A program made the translations under genes and the position numbers. The notes under the pieces are model-generated. The model was not told the origin of the DNA. It ran no database searches and saw nothing but the letters and a program-made list of their open reading frames with translations. Below, piece after piece: positions 32,201 through 41,044 of a stretch of DNA of 47,548 bases (within the stretch, counting starts at the first letter, position 1; each line of letters starts with the position of its first letter). The stretch comes from Planctomycetota bacterium (GTDB taxonomy: Bacteria; Planctomycetota; Phycisphaerae; Phycisphaerales; SM1A02), in assembly GCA_022566535.1 (NCBI GenBank), contig JADFIR010000023.1, positions 1 through 47,548 on the forward strand, read 5' to 3'.

Positions 32201-33574
32201 CTACGCCTGGACGATCGTATCGGGTGGGTCGGCGACTCTGGCCATGGCATGGCGAGTGTCGATGATGAGTTTGGCGTGACGGGCGATCAGCTCATAATCA
32301 ATCGCGTTGTGATCGGTGACGATCAGCACGCAATCGTGCTCTGCGATCGTCTGCTCGGTGAGTGGCACAGAAGTCAACTCAATGTGGTGATCGCGCATCC
32401 TGGGGAAGGTGGGCACGTGAGGATCGTGATACGTCACCACCGCTCCGCCAGACCACAGCAGCTCGATGATCTCGGCGGCGGGGCTTTCGCGAATGTCGTC
32501 GATATTCGGCTTGTAGGCGATCCCGATGACGAGGACCTTGGCGTCACGCAGCGCCCGGCCGCGGTCGTTCAGCGCCGAAATGAGTTGCGACACCACATAG
32601 GTGGGCATCTGGGCGTTGATCTCCCCGGCCAGCTCGATGAACTTTGTGCTGCGGCCGATCGACTTCGCCTTCCAGGTCAAATAGAACGGATCGATGGGGA
32701 TGCAATGGCCGCCGAGGCCCGGCCCGGGGTAGAACGGCTGGAACCCAAACGGCTTGGTCGAGGCCGCCTGGATCACCTCCCAGATATCGATGTCCATATC
32801 GGCCAGCAGCATCTTCATTTCGTTGACCATTGCGATATTGACCGCGCGGTAGATGTTTTCGAGCAGTTTCGCCGCTTCGGCAATTTCGGCTGAGGCAACG
32901 CGGTGAACCTGGCTAACCAAGTTGCTGTACAACGCGACGGCCATCTCGGAACTGGCCTCGTCCACGCCGCCGACCAGCTTGGGGATCGAGCTGGTGGTGT
33001 GGTCGGCTCGCCCGGGGTCTTCGCGCTCGGGGCTGTAGGCAAGGAAGAAGTCTTCACCGCATCGCAGGCCGGTGGCTTGAAGAATCGGCAACAGTTCGCC
33101 TCGGGTCGTGCCGGGGTAGGTCGTCGACTCGAGCACTACAAGCTGGCCTTTGCGCAGCATCGTGGCGATCATCTTGGTGCTGTCGAGCACAAAGCTGAGG
33201 TCGGGTTCGCGATGCGGGCCTAATGGCGTGGGTACGCACAGCACAAGAGCGTCGGCGGCCGCGAGGCTCTTGGGGCTTGAGGTCGCCTCGAACCTCTCCG
33301 ACGCGGCCAGTGTCCTGGCCAGCTCTTCGCCGAGGTGGTGAAGATAGCTGCCGCCCTGCCGTAGCGTGCTGATCTTGGTTGTGTCGGTGTCAAACCCGAT
33401 CGTGCGGAAGCCGGCATTGTGCACCGCGCGCACCAGTGGCAGCCCCACATAGCCCAGGCCGACCACGGCAATGGTTGCGGTCTTGGTGCGCAGACGATGC
33501 CTGAGTATCTCCGCGGGGGCCACCGGCGCGACGGTTGGGTTCGGCGTGGAATCGGAAGATCTGGTCATGAGCAT
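32201..33574 (-). CDS. Nucleotide-sugar dehydrogenase (UDP-GlcNAc 6-dehydrogenase-like)
   Basis: 457 residues of the UDP-glucose/GDP-mannose dehydrogenase family. An NAD-binding start, IAVVGLGYVGLPLVRAVHNA, is followed by VPTPLGPHREPDLSFV, ESTTYPGTT and LENIYRAVNIAMVNEM, and the catalytic Cys lies in GPGLGGHCIPIDPFYLTWK. The two-step oxidation of the sugar C6 hydroxyl to a uronate uses this Cys. The sequence near the catalytic site is closer to the UDP-N-acetylglucosamine (WbpA/TviB-like) branch than to UDP-glucose dehydrogenase. Product: precursor for surface polysaccharide. The nearby methyltransferase and glycosyltransferase relics fit a reduced polysaccharide locus. A palindrome lies 16 bases upstream of the ATG. 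Confidence 0.9.
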   Translation of the reverse strand: MLMTRSSDSTPNPTVAPVAPAEILRHRLRTKTATIAVVGLGYVGLPLVRAVHNAGFRTIGFDTDTTKISTLRQGGSYLHHLGEELARTLAASERFEATSSPKSLAAADALVLCVPTPLGPHREPDLSFVLDSTKMIATMLRKGQLVVLESTTYPGTTRGELLPILQATGLRCGEDFFLAYSPEREDPGRADHTTSSIPKLVGGVDEASSEMAVALYSNLVSQVHRVASAEIAEAAKLLENIYRAVNIAMVNEMKMLLADMDIDIWEVIQAASTKPFGFQPFYPGPGLGGHCIPIDPFYLTWKAKSIGRSTKFIELAGEINAQMPTYVVSQLISALNDRGRALRDAKVLVIGIAYKPNIDDIRESPAAEIIELLWSGGAVVTYHDPHVPTFPRMRDHHIELTSVPLTEQTIAEHDCVLIVTDHNAIDYELIARHAKLIIDTRHAMARVADPPDTIVQA

Positions 33575-33589
33575 TGTTCACAGAACCCA

Positions 33590-33602
33590 GTACATGATGT
33601 AC
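33590..33602. promoter_or_regulatory. GTACAT-G-ATGTAC palindrome
   Basis: A perfect 6-bp inverted repeat around one base, 16 bases upstream of the nucleotide-sugar dehydrogenase start on the minus strand. It may be an operator; no regulator is known from the window. Confidence 0.3.
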
Positions 33603-33662
33603 ATGATAGAGGGGTCGACCGCGAGCAGTGACCCCGCATTGCCTACGGTCGGGAGGCCCACA

Positions 33663-33686
33663 GCCCACGGCGTGCATGCCGCGGGC
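33663..33686 (-). terminator. Hairpin after E2 gene
   Basis: GCCCACGGCGTGCATGCCGCGGGC folds into a long stem with one mismatch and a wobble, 25 bases past the E2 stop on the minus strand. There is no T-run, so it may stop transcription weakly or simply protect the 3' end of the catabolic operon. Confidence 0.35.
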
Positions 33687-33710
33687 TTGAGTGTTCAATC
33701 AGGCAATGCC

Positions 33711-35012
33711 CTAGATCAGGGAGTCGGGTTGCTCAAGAAACTTCACGACCGTATTGAGAAAGCGAGCGCCTTCGGCTCCATCGACGACTCGGTGATCGCA
33801 GGCAAGGCTCAGAGGCATGATCTTGCCCGCGAAAAACATGCCGTCCTTGACGAGCACCCGCTCCTTGACCCGGCCGACAGCGAGTATAGCGACCTCGGGA
33901 TAATTGATAATAGGCGTGGCGTACATCCCGCCGAAGCTGCCGATATTCGTGATGGTGAACGTTCCGCCGATGAGCTCTTCGCGCCCAATCGTGCGGTCGC
34001 GGCAGCGCTGCGCCACATCCGCGACGGCGTCGGCGAGTCGGGCGATGCTGAGCTTGTCCGCATCGCGGATGACCGGAACCATCAGGCCATGCTCAGTGTC
34101 CACGGCGCAGCCGAGGTTGATCACGCCCTTGATAAGAATTTGCTGCTTCTCGTCATCGACGTTGGCGTTCACCGACGGATGGTGCTTCAAGGCCTTGCAC
34201 ACCGCGGTTATCACGATTGGAAGGAAGCTGAGCTTGCTGTCGGGTCCGGCATCGTACTCAGCCCGCCTCTGATCGAGGTTTGTCACGTCGGCTTCGTCGG
34301 TCACGGTGAAGTGGACGGCGGTCTTCACCGATCGCTCCAGTGACTGGGCAATCTTTCGGCGGATCCCGCGGAACGGAATACGTTGGACGACCCCGGTTTC
34401 GTCGGGGCGGACGGCGGGCAGCGGCGGCGCGGCTTCGGGCTGTGATCGCACGGGGTCGGCCCCAGAGCGACCGACGAACGCATAGACGTCCGCAGCGGTG
34501 ACGCGCCCGCCCCGGCCGGTGCCCGACACCTGGTTGATATCGGCGCCTTGCTCGCGGGCGATGCGGCGAACCGCGGGCGTGGCCAGCGCCTTGGCCGGCA
34601 CCGCTACAGCCTGCTCGTCAGTCCGGCCACGGGTGAGGCGATCGGAGACCGTCAGCCCGGTGTCCACCGATCCCACGACTGTGCCGGCGTCCGCGGACTC
34701 GCTCTGGGGCCGCCCGGTTTCCTGCGGAGCGCTGGCTGCGCCGGTTGAGCCATCAGCCGCCTCGTAGGTCACCAGCACGCTCCCGACCGGGATGACATCG
34801 CCCTCCTTGCCGTGCAGTTGCTTGATCACGCCGGACCACGGGCTGGGCACTTCGACCAGGGCCTTGTCGGTTTCCATCTCGGCCAGCGTCTGATGCTCTT
34901 GGACTTGATCGCCGCGCTTGATCTTCCAGCGGATCAGCTCGGCCTCGGCCACGCCTTCACCCAGGTCCGGGAGAATGAAATGAGACTTGTCAGCGGGTTG
35001 CGTGATGACCAT
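33711..35012 (-). CDS. 2-oxoacid dehydrogenase E2 (dihydrolipoyl acyltransferase)
   Basis: 433 residues in the usual E2 order: lipoyl domain (about 10-85; lipoyl Lys in EMETDKALVEVPSP), linker, peripheral subunit-binding domain (ATPAVRRIAREQGADINQVS, about 148-185), linker and catalytic acyltransferase domain (about 205-430; IPFRGIRRKIAQSL, and the catalytic His in ACDHRVVDGAEGARF). It passes the acyl group from E1 to CoA. Context with leucine dehydrogenase and acyl-CoA dehydrogenase makes the branched-chain 2-oxoacid complex more likely than pyruvate dehydrogenase. E3 is not in the window. The gene is separated from E1beta by about 510 bases holding the GxxExxY insert. No clear ribosome site precedes the ATG at 35012. 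Confidence 0.92.
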   Translation of the reverse strand: MVITQPADKSHFILPDLGEGVAEAELIRWKIKRGDQVQEHQTLAEMETDKALVEVPSPWSGVIKQLHGKEGDVIPVGSVLVTYEAADGSTGAASAPQETGRPQSESADAGTVVGSVDTGLTVSDRLTRGRTDEQAVAVPAKALATPAVRRIAREQGADINQVSGTGRGGRVTAADVYAFVGRSGADPVRSQPEAAPPLPAVRPDETGVVQRIPFRGIRRKIAQSLERSVKTAVHFTVTDEADVTNLDQRRAEYDAGPDSKLSFLPIVITAVCKALKHHPSVNANVDDEKQQILIKGVINLGCAVDTEHGLMVPVIRDADKLSIARLADAVADVAQRCRDRTIGREELIGGTFTITNIGSFGGMYATPIINYPEVAILAVGRVKERVLVKDGMFFAGKIMPLSLACDHRVVDGAEGARFLNTVVKFLEQPDSLI

Positions 35013-35040
35013 AGTGGTGTGCTTGTCGCTGCTTCAGAAT

Positions 35041-35511
35041 CTCACCGCAGAGGCGCAGAGGACGCAGAGACGAAGGAGGGGCTTGAGAGAACTTTGCGGA
35101 CAATCCCATTCCGGAGCATCGCGACATTGAAGTTGATCAATAAGCCTACGGTTTTCTGCGCTAAACGCAAGTAGGTCAATAACTGCGCCTCGTGAATCGG
35201 CATAATCTTCTCGACACACTTAAGTTCGACAATCACGTTGTTCTCGATCAGAAAGTCCAACCGATAGCCGCAATTCAGCCGCCGACCCTTGTATTCCACG
35301 GGCAAGTCAACCTGGTGCCGAAACTGAATACCTCGGCGCTGCAACTCATCTGCAAGGCAGAATTCATATGCTGACTCGAGCAGTCCCGGTCCAAGCGCTT
35401 TGTGGACTTCCATCGCAGCGCCGATGATGTCACTGGTGAGTTCCTTGTGAGGGTAATCATCGAGATCCATTCTGTACTCTCCCTCTGCGTTCTCTGCGCC
35501 TCTGCGGTGAG
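35041..35511. repeat. 29-bp inverted repeat framing the GxxExxY gene
   Basis: Left arm 35041-35069 begins CTCACCGCAGAGGCGCAGAG; right arm 35483-35511 begins CTCTGCGTTCTCTGCGCCTC. They are reverse complements over 29 bases with one mismatch. The gene's start lies 12 bases inside the right arm and its last codons and stop lie in the left arm. This framing recurs around GxxExxY genes in many unrelated bacteria, to my knowledge without an accepted mechanism. Confidence 0.9.
35042..35470 (-). CDS. GxxExxY protein (PD-(D/E)XK-like)
   Basis: 142 residues. The name-giving motif is [13 protein letters not shown] near residue 27; [20 protein letters not shown] near 67 is the PD-(D/E)XK-type core with Asp, Glu and Lys; then [20 protein letters not shown]. 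The fold is nuclease-like but the role is unknown. The final residues (VSASSAPLR) are read from the left arm of the inverted repeat, as is often the case for this family. It interrupts a catabolic operon between E1beta and E2 on the same strand, so it looks like an insertion tolerated because it keeps the reading direction. Confidence 0.92.
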   Translation of the reverse strand: MDLDDYPHKELTSDIIGAAMEVHKALGPGLLESAYEFCLADELQRRGIQFRHQVDLPVEYKGRRLNCGYRLDFLIENNVIVELKCVEKIMPIHEAQLLTYLRLAQKTVGLLINFNVAMLRNGIVRKVLSSPSFVSASSAPLR

Positions 35512-35522
35512 TTCATACGGAG

Positions 35523-36491
35523 TCAGTACGCGGCGACTTCCTGGATGGCTTTGCGAATACGTTCGGCTTCGGGAAGGTATTCGAGTTCAAGCTTGTAATA
35601 GGGCATGACGGTGTCGAAGCCGGTCACGCGCTGGATCGGGGCCTCCAGGTATAGGAAGCAGTGCTCCATGATTCGGCTGGCGACTTCGGCGCCGAGGCCG
35701 GCGGTCTTGGGCGCTTCATGGACGATCACGGCCCGGCCGGTCTTCCTCACCGAGTTGACGATGGTCTCTGTGTCTAGCGGATAGATGGTCCGCAGGTCGA
35801 TCAGCTCGATCGATTGGTCTGATTGTTCGATCGCGGTGACGCACTGGACGACCGGAGCGCCCCAGGAGATCACCGTGATCTCGTCGCCGGGGAGCACCAC
35901 TCTGGCCTTGCCGATGGGAACGGTGTATTCATCTTCGGGGACCTCCTCACGGAAGGCGCGGTACAAGCGTTTGGGCTCGAAGAAGAGGATTGGATCGGGG
36001 TCGCGAATGGCGCTGATGAGCAGGCCCTTGGCGTCGTATGGTGTCGCGGGCACAACGACCTTGAGGCCGGGTTGATGCACGTAGAAGGCGGCGGGGCTGT
36101 CGCTGTGCAGCTCAGGTGCATGAATACCACCGCCCACGGGAACTCGCACGGTCATGGGCACCGTAAGAGCGCCTCTGGTTCGGGCCCGCATCCGAGCCGC
36201 ATGGGTGCACAACTGGTCGTAAGCCGGGGCAAGGAATCCTTCGAATTGAATCTCCGGTACGGGGCGCAGCCCGGCCATGGCCAGACCGATAGACGCGCCG
36301 ATGATGCCCGACTCGGCCAGAGGGGTGTCCACGACGCGGCTTGGGCCGAACCTCTTGAACAGGCCTTCGGTGACGCGGAACACGCCGCCGTTTATCCCCA
36401 CATCTTCGCCCAGGACAATGACGCGATCGTCCTTCTCCATTTCCTGGATCAGAGCGAGGTTGATGGCTTGTACAAGAGTAAGGTTTGCCAT
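35523..36491 (-). CDS. 2-oxoacid dehydrogenase E1 beta subunit
   Basis: 322 residues, the normal length. Motifs: LGEDVGINGGVFRVTEGLFK, VVDTPLAESGIIGASIGLAM, EIQFEGFLAPAYDQL, VPVGGGIHAPELHSDSPAAF and a C-terminal transketolase-type domain (IELIDLRTIYPLDTETIVNS). It forms the alpha2beta2 thiamine-diphosphate E1 with the neighbouring alpha subunit. The gene starts 73 bases after the E1alpha stop, beyond a G-rich stretch (36492-36525). Branched-chain substrate is inferred from neighbours. Confidence 0.93.
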   Translation of the reverse strand: MANLTLVQAINLALIQEMEKDDRVIVLGEDVGINGGVFRVTEGLFKRFGPSRVVDTPLAESGIIGASIGLAMAGLRPVPEIQFEGFLAPAYDQLCTHAARMRARTRGALTVPMTVRVPVGGGIHAPELHSDSPAAFYVHQPGLKVVVPATPYDAKGLLISAIRDPDPILFFEPKRLYRAFREEVPEDEYTVPIGKARVVLPGDEITVISWGAPVVQCVTAIEQSDQSIELIDLRTIYPLDTETIVNSVRKTGRAVIVHEAPKTAGLGAEVASRIMEHCFLYLEAPIQRVTGFDTVMPYYKLELEYLPEAERIRKAIQEVAAY

Positions 36492-36564
36492 TGGGGGGGT
36501 AAGGAGTCAGGGGTTAGGGGTGAGAGGTTCGGTCAGAGCCGGCCCGTCCCCGGGCCGGTGGAGG

Positions 36565-37725
36565 CTAAGGCAAGCCCGGCTCCGATACGGTTTCCTCGAT
36601 GCCTTGTTGTCGTGAGGCCTCGATGCCCCCTTCGAGCTGTGACGGGTCCTGGCCGAGGCAGGCGGTGCGCAGCGTTGCCCGTTGGATGCGCAGCTGATCG
36701 GGAAGCTGGGCATAAAGGGAGTCGAACATATCGGTGGTGCTTGGCGCGGCGATTTCCTCAGCCCGTTTGACGGCCGCGGCGACCTGCTCTTTGGCGTCGG
36801 CTTGCAAGGATCGTTCCTTCTCATCGTCCCATCGGTTGCGATCGACAAGGTATTTGCGCAGTCGAATCAGCGGATCTCGCTTCTTCCACATCTCGACTTC
36901 GGCGGAATCGCGGTAACGACGGGCATCGTCCGCGGTGGTATGGTCGCCCAAACGGTAGGTCACTGCCTCGATGAACGTGGGACGATGGCTGCGACGAGCG
37001 AGTGCGGCCGCGTCGCGAACAACCTTGACCATCGCGAAGATGTCGTTGCCATCGCACTGCACGCACTCCATGCCGTAGGCCAGGCCGCGCTGAGCGATCG
37101 TCGGGGCGGAGCACTGGATCTTCGCCGGTACGGAGATCGCCCATCCATTGTTCTGACACACAAAGACGACGGGCAGATCGAGATTGGCGGCGAAGTTCAG
37201 CGCTTCGTGGCAGTCGCCTTCGCTGGTCGCCCCGTCTCCGAAGAACGTACAGGCGATGCGATCCTCGCCTCGGTACTTGCTGGCCCAGGCGAGGCCGACC
37301 GCGTGCAGCATCTGGGTTCCGATGGGGATGGCCTGCGGCGTCATGTACAGACCATCGGGGATCTGATTCCCGCGCTCATCGCCCATCCAGTGCAGCAGGA
37401 TGTACTCCATGGGCAGGCCCCGCCAGAACAGCCCGGGGTTCTCGCGGTAGCAGGGCACCAACCAGTCATCTTTTCGAAGAGCGTACACGGCCCCGAGCGA
37501 CGCCGCCTCCTGGCCTCGGTTCTCCGGATACGTTCCCATTCGTCCCGATCTCTGCAACTTGAACGCGATCTCGTCGAAGCGCCGGCAGACGGTCATGTGC
37601 TCATAGAGCTTGACCACATCCTCATCGCTGATGAGGTCTTTGCCGAGCTTCGCGTCGAACTCGCCGTGCTCATCGAGAATCGAGATGTACTCGATGTTCG
37701 TGCTGAGAACGGTCCTAACCGGCAT
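36565..37725 (-). CDS. 2-oxoacid dehydrogenase E1 alpha subunit
   Basis: 386 residues. The thiamine-diphosphate motif is GDGATSEGDCHEALNFAANL ending in CQNN; other marks are SGRMGTYPENRGQEAASLGA near residue 62, YRENPGLFWRG and YRLGDHTTADDARRYRDSAE (phosphorylation-loop-like region). It decarboxylates the branched-chain 2-oxoacid and loads the lipoyl group with E1beta. AAGGAG eight bases upstream supports the ATG at 37725 over the longer frame. Its first 11 bases overlap the end of the leucine dehydrogenase gene, so the two are translationally coupled. Confidence 0.92.
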   Translation of the reverse strand: MPVRTVLSTNIEYISILDEHGEFDAKLGKDLISDEDVVKLYEHMTVCRRFDEIAFKLQRSGRMGTYPENRGQEAASLGAVYALRKDDWLVPCYRENPGLFWRGLPMEYILLHWMGDERGNQIPDGLYMTPQAIPIGTQMLHAVGLAWASKYRGEDRIACTFFGDGATSEGDCHEALNFAANLDLPVVFVCQNNGWAISVPAKIQCSAPTIAQRGLAYGMECVQCDGNDIFAMVKVVRDAAALARRSHRPTFIEAVTYRLGDHTTADDARRYRDSAEVEMWKKRDPLIRLRKYLVDRNRWDDEKERSLQADAKEQVAAAVKRAEEIAAPSTTDMFDSLYAQLPDQLRIQRATLRTACLGQDPSQLEGGIEASRQQGIEETVSEPGLP

Positions 37726-38788
37726 GGACCTGCTCCTTGGAGGCGTCGGCCCCCTCGGCGATGCGGCGGTTGGCGAGTGCGATGGCGGCCGCATGGGTGG
37801 AAGGCATGGACTCGGCCTCCTGGAGAACCTGGGTCATGGTGGACTCGATGGCGGAGATCTTCTCATCGACCTGGTCCTCGGACATTCCCCGGTACATGCC
37901 AGCGAGGCGAATCATTCCGCCGGCGTTGGCGATGATGTCGGGCGCGTAGAGGATGCCGAGATTCTTCAGGACAACCGCATCTTCGTCCGGATCGTCGAGG
38001 ATGTTGTTGGCAGCGCCGGCCACGATGCGGCAGCGGAGCTTCCGGGCAGAATTCGCATCGATGACGCCGCCCAGGGCGCACGGGGCGAGGATATCGCATT
38101 CGACATTGAGTATCTGTTCCGGGGCGGCGACCTGGATGCTGAACTCATCCACCGCGCGCTGGAGCCGGGCCCGGTTGAGGTCAGCGGCGATGATCGAGGC
38201 GCCATGATCCGTCAAGATGCGGGCGAGCTGATAGCCGACGTGGCCGACGCCCTGTATGGCGATGGTTAGGCCGTCAAAGCTGACGGGTCGCCCGAGGTGC
38301 GCCAGCGCCGCCTTCATAGCGTTGACCGTCCCGCGCGCGGTGTAGGGGGACGGGTTGCCGCCGCTGCAAACCGTTTCGCCGCCCATCACGTACTTCGTCT
38401 CGAGTCCCATCCAGTCCACGTACTGGGTATCCAGGCCGACATCTTCGGCCGCAATGTAAGCGCCGCCAAAGGTATCAACGAAGCGACCCATGGCCCGAGC
38501 TTCGGCCTCGGAGGTGGGATCGGCGGACTTGCTTAGCAGGATGACGCTCTTGGCTCCACCCATCTCCAGGTCGGCCGCCGCGGCCTTGTAAGTCATTCCC
38601 TCGGCCAGGCGAAGCACGTCATAGAGCGCATCCGCTTCCGTGGCGTAGTGCCATCGTCGCGTACCTCCAAGAGCGCTGCCCAACCTGGTGGAGTGGATGG
38701 CGATGATGGCCCGCAACCCTGTTGGCTGATCATGGTGGAAGCACACTCGCTCGTGGCCGCGTTCGATCATCTGCTCGAAAGTGTTCAT
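37715..38788 (-). CDS. Leucine/branched-chain amino-acid dehydrogenase
   Basis: 357 residues of the Glu/Leu/Phe/Val dehydrogenase family. Substrate-binding and catalytic Lys residues are in LAEGMTYKAAAADLEMGGAK near residue 65-80; an Asp lies in AAEDVGLD; the NAD fold is TIAIQGVGHVGYQLARILTD near 175; and ANAGGMIRLAGMY follows. The short length and MTYKAAA context fit leucine or valine dehydrogenase. It deaminates the amino acid to the 2-oxoacid, the substrate of the next-door E1/E2 complex. The ATG at 38788 gives the family's usual start (FEQMIERGHERVCFHHDQPT). It overlaps E1alpha by 11 bases and follows the acyl-CoA dehydrogenase after 91 bases. Confidence 0.92.
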   Translation of the reverse strand: MNTFEQMIERGHERVCFHHDQPTGLRAIIAIHSTRLGSALGGTRRWHYATEADALYDVLRLAEGMTYKAAAADLEMGGAKSVILLSKSADPTSEAEARAMGRFVDTFGGAYIAAEDVGLDTQYVDWMGLETKYVMGGETVCSGGNPSPYTARGTVNAMKAALAHLGRPVSFDGLTIAIQGVGHVGYQLARILTDHGASIIAADLNRARLQRAVDEFSIQVAAPEQILNVECDILAPCALGGVIDANSARKLRCRIVAGAANNILDDPDEDAVVLKNLGILYAPDIIANAGGMIRLAGMYRGMSEDQVDEKISAIESTMTQVLQEAESMPSTHAAAIALANRRIAEGADASKEQVHAG

Positions 38789-38879
38789 CACAAACTCATC
38801 AACGAGGATCACGAATTCGCCCAGCGAAAGGAGTTCCGGCCGCCGCCGCCCGCCGCCACCCGGGCTCGGCCTGATCCGC

Positions 38880-40820
38880 TCAGGTCGGCACATCTGCCGT
38901 GGCCACGTTCGAACCGGAGCCGAACTGCGGGATGTGGGTCTGGTCTGGATTCCGACCCGCACCCCGGGCGGACTCGTCCGGCGTCTGCTCAGGGATAACG
39001 TAATCCGAATTGGGCAAGGAATCCATCTGCTTCATCGCGGCGTGCGCGCAAGCGACCGTTGTTCGGTCGATGTTCTGGCGTAGCGCACGAATATTTAGCC
39101 TAATTTCATGCTCAGCCATGGCGCAAACGTGCTCGACGATCTTCGTCTCGTTCGCCAGCTGGTCGCCGTTGGCGCCGTCGCGAATGGACTTATCCAGACG
39201 TGACAGGCTGCACGCCAGGGCATGAATCCACACGACGCACCAGCTCAGCCGCTGTTGGATCATTTGGCGGGTGATCAGCCCCTCGCGGTGGATTCTCATC
39301 GCCAGCTTGACCTGGTGGCTGAACTCGCGGATGTTGCGTTCCAAAGCGCGCTGGAGGCCGTCGAGCTCCGACACCGATCGGCTCATCACCGGTGCGCGGC
39401 GACGAACACCGAGATATAACTCGAGGACCAGCCGCAAACCTTCCTTTACATGCCTGGCGGGGCTGCTCTTCACGCCGAGCATAAACTCGCCGAGCTGCTT
39501 GGAGCCGTAAGCGAAGATGAAGCTGTGCATGACTTCGTTGGCCCCTTCGACGATGGTGTTTATTCGGCTGTCGCGCCATAAGCGCTCGATCTCGTTCTCG
39601 GTCATGTATCCTTCGCCGCCCATGATCTGCAAGGCCTGGTTGACGGTGCGATAACCCATCTCCGAACAAAAGACCTTGCACACGGCGGTTTCCAACATGA
39701 TGTCGGAGTCGTCGCGATCAAGGAAGCCGGTGGTCATGTAGAGCATGGCGTCCATGGCGTAGCAGGAGGCGGCCATGGTCGCGATCATCTCCTGCACCAG
39801 CTCGAACTCGCCGAGCGGGCGGTCGAATTGATGGCGGTACTTCGCCCACTTGGCGGATTGTTCCAACGCGGCCTTCGAGCCGCCGACCATCCCCGCGGAC
39901 AACGTGCAGCGACCGAAGTTCAAACAGGTCAGGGCGACGTTGAGACCTTTGCCTTCCTTGTGCAGCAAATGTGAGCTGGGCACCTTGACATCGGTGAAGC
40001 GCATGCGCGCCTGCCAGGTGCCTCGAATGCCGCATTTCGAGCGATTTCGGCTGAAGATGTCGATGCCGGGCATGTCCGGCGTGCAGATGAGGGCAGTGAT
40101 CCCCTCCTTCACCTTGCCCGAGGTTGGGTCCCGCAGCTTCTGTTTCGCCATGACGGTGAACAGGCCGGACAGCGCTCCGGAGGTGGCCCACTTCTTCTCG
40201 CCGTTGATGATGTAATACCGGCCGTCTTGCGACAACTCGCAGCGGGTTTCCAGGCTGGCGGCATCGCAGCCGACGTTCGGCTCCGACAAGCAGAACGCGC
40301 TGAGCGTGTCCTTGGCCATCCTTGGAAGGAATCGCGTCTTCTGCTCCTTGGTCCCAAACAACTCGATCGCGCCACAACCGATGGAAAGGTGCGCTGAAAC
40401 CAACACCGCAGTGGACCCACAGGTTCGACCAATGCGCTCCAGAACGCGGTTGTAGCTGGTGATGCCGAAGCCGGACCCGCCATATTCCTGGGGGATGATC
40501 ATGCCCAGCACGCCAAGGTTGAATAGGCGCCGCACAACCCACTCGGGGATCTCCTGATCGCGATCGATTTGGATCGAAGGGTGTTCGTTGCGGAGGTACT
40601 CATCCAGCTCGGCCAGAAGCTGATCGCAGCGAGCAGTTTCCTGGGCGCTGACCTCGGGATAGGGAAGGATCAGTTCCTCACGGCAGTTTCCCCAGAAGAT
40701 GCTCTTGATGAACCCCATCGTCTCGGGGTCAGGCCCGAGCATCTCTGTGGCCCGCTCGATCTGTTTTCGATCTTTGTCCGAGACGTTCTTGAGATCGATG
40801 GCAAGATCAGGCTTGGACAC
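38880..40820 (-). CDS. Acyl-CoA dehydrogenase, long form
   Basis: 646 residues, far longer than the usual 380-400; the length resembles VLCAD/ACAD9-type enzymes. The N-terminal and middle domains show MIIPQEYGGSGFGITSYNRV, AFCLSEPNVGCDAASLETRC (FAD signature) and GEKKWATSGALSG; the C-terminal domain has the catalytic Glu in NTIVEGANEVMHSF and an extra helical region of about 180 residues. It oxidises acyl-CoA to enoyl-CoA. The GTG at 40820 has GAGGAAGGA upstream and begins the sequence naturally (SKPDLAIDLKNVSD); the frame upstream is non-coding in look. It leads the leucine dehydrogenase/E1/E2 set and feeds the crotonases upstream. Confidence 0.93.
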   Translation of the reverse strand: MSKPDLAIDLKNVSDKDRKQIERATEMLGPDPETMGFIKSIFWGNCREELILPYPEVSAQETARCDQLLAELDEYLRNEHPSIQIDRDQEIPEWVVRRLFNLGVLGMIIPQEYGGSGFGITSYNRVLERIGRTCGSTAVLVSAHLSIGCGAIELFGTKEQKTRFLPRMAKDTLSAFCLSEPNVGCDAASLETRCELSQDGRYYIINGEKKWATSGALSGLFTVMAKQKLRDPTSGKVKEGITALICTPDMPGIDIFSRNRSKCGIRGTWQARMRFTDVKVPSSHLLHKEGKGLNVALTCLNFGRCTLSAGMVGGSKAALEQSAKWAKYRHQFDRPLGEFELVQEMIATMAASCYAMDAMLYMTTGFLDRDDSDIMLETAVCKVFCSEMGYRTVNQALQIMGGEGYMTENEIERLWRDSRINTIVEGANEVMHSFIFAYGSKQLGEFMLGVKSSPARHVKEGLRLVLELYLGVRRRAPVMSRSVSELDGLQRALERNIREFSHQVKLAMRIHREGLITRQMIQQRLSWCVVWIHALACSLSRLDKSIRDGANGDQLANETKIVEHVCAMAEHEIRLNIRALRQNIDRTTVACAHAAMKQMDSLPNSDYVIPEQTPDESARGAGRNPDQTHIPQFGSGSNVATADVPT

Positions 40821-41044
40821 GAGCGAATCCTTCCTCTGCTGCCTTGGCGGCGCGTGGTCCTCTATTGTATACGGCGGCGAACGGGGCCGGGGAACATCGG
40901 CCCAACCGTCCCCGAGCGCACGATTGCGTCTGCGCTGTTGTTTGCCGCGTTGGGCCTGGCGGCGACCGCCCCACGGACGCGCACGATCCGACCCGGTCAT
41001 GGCGGCGGTGCAGTCGGCGTCGGAAGGCGCGCTATGAAAGCCGT

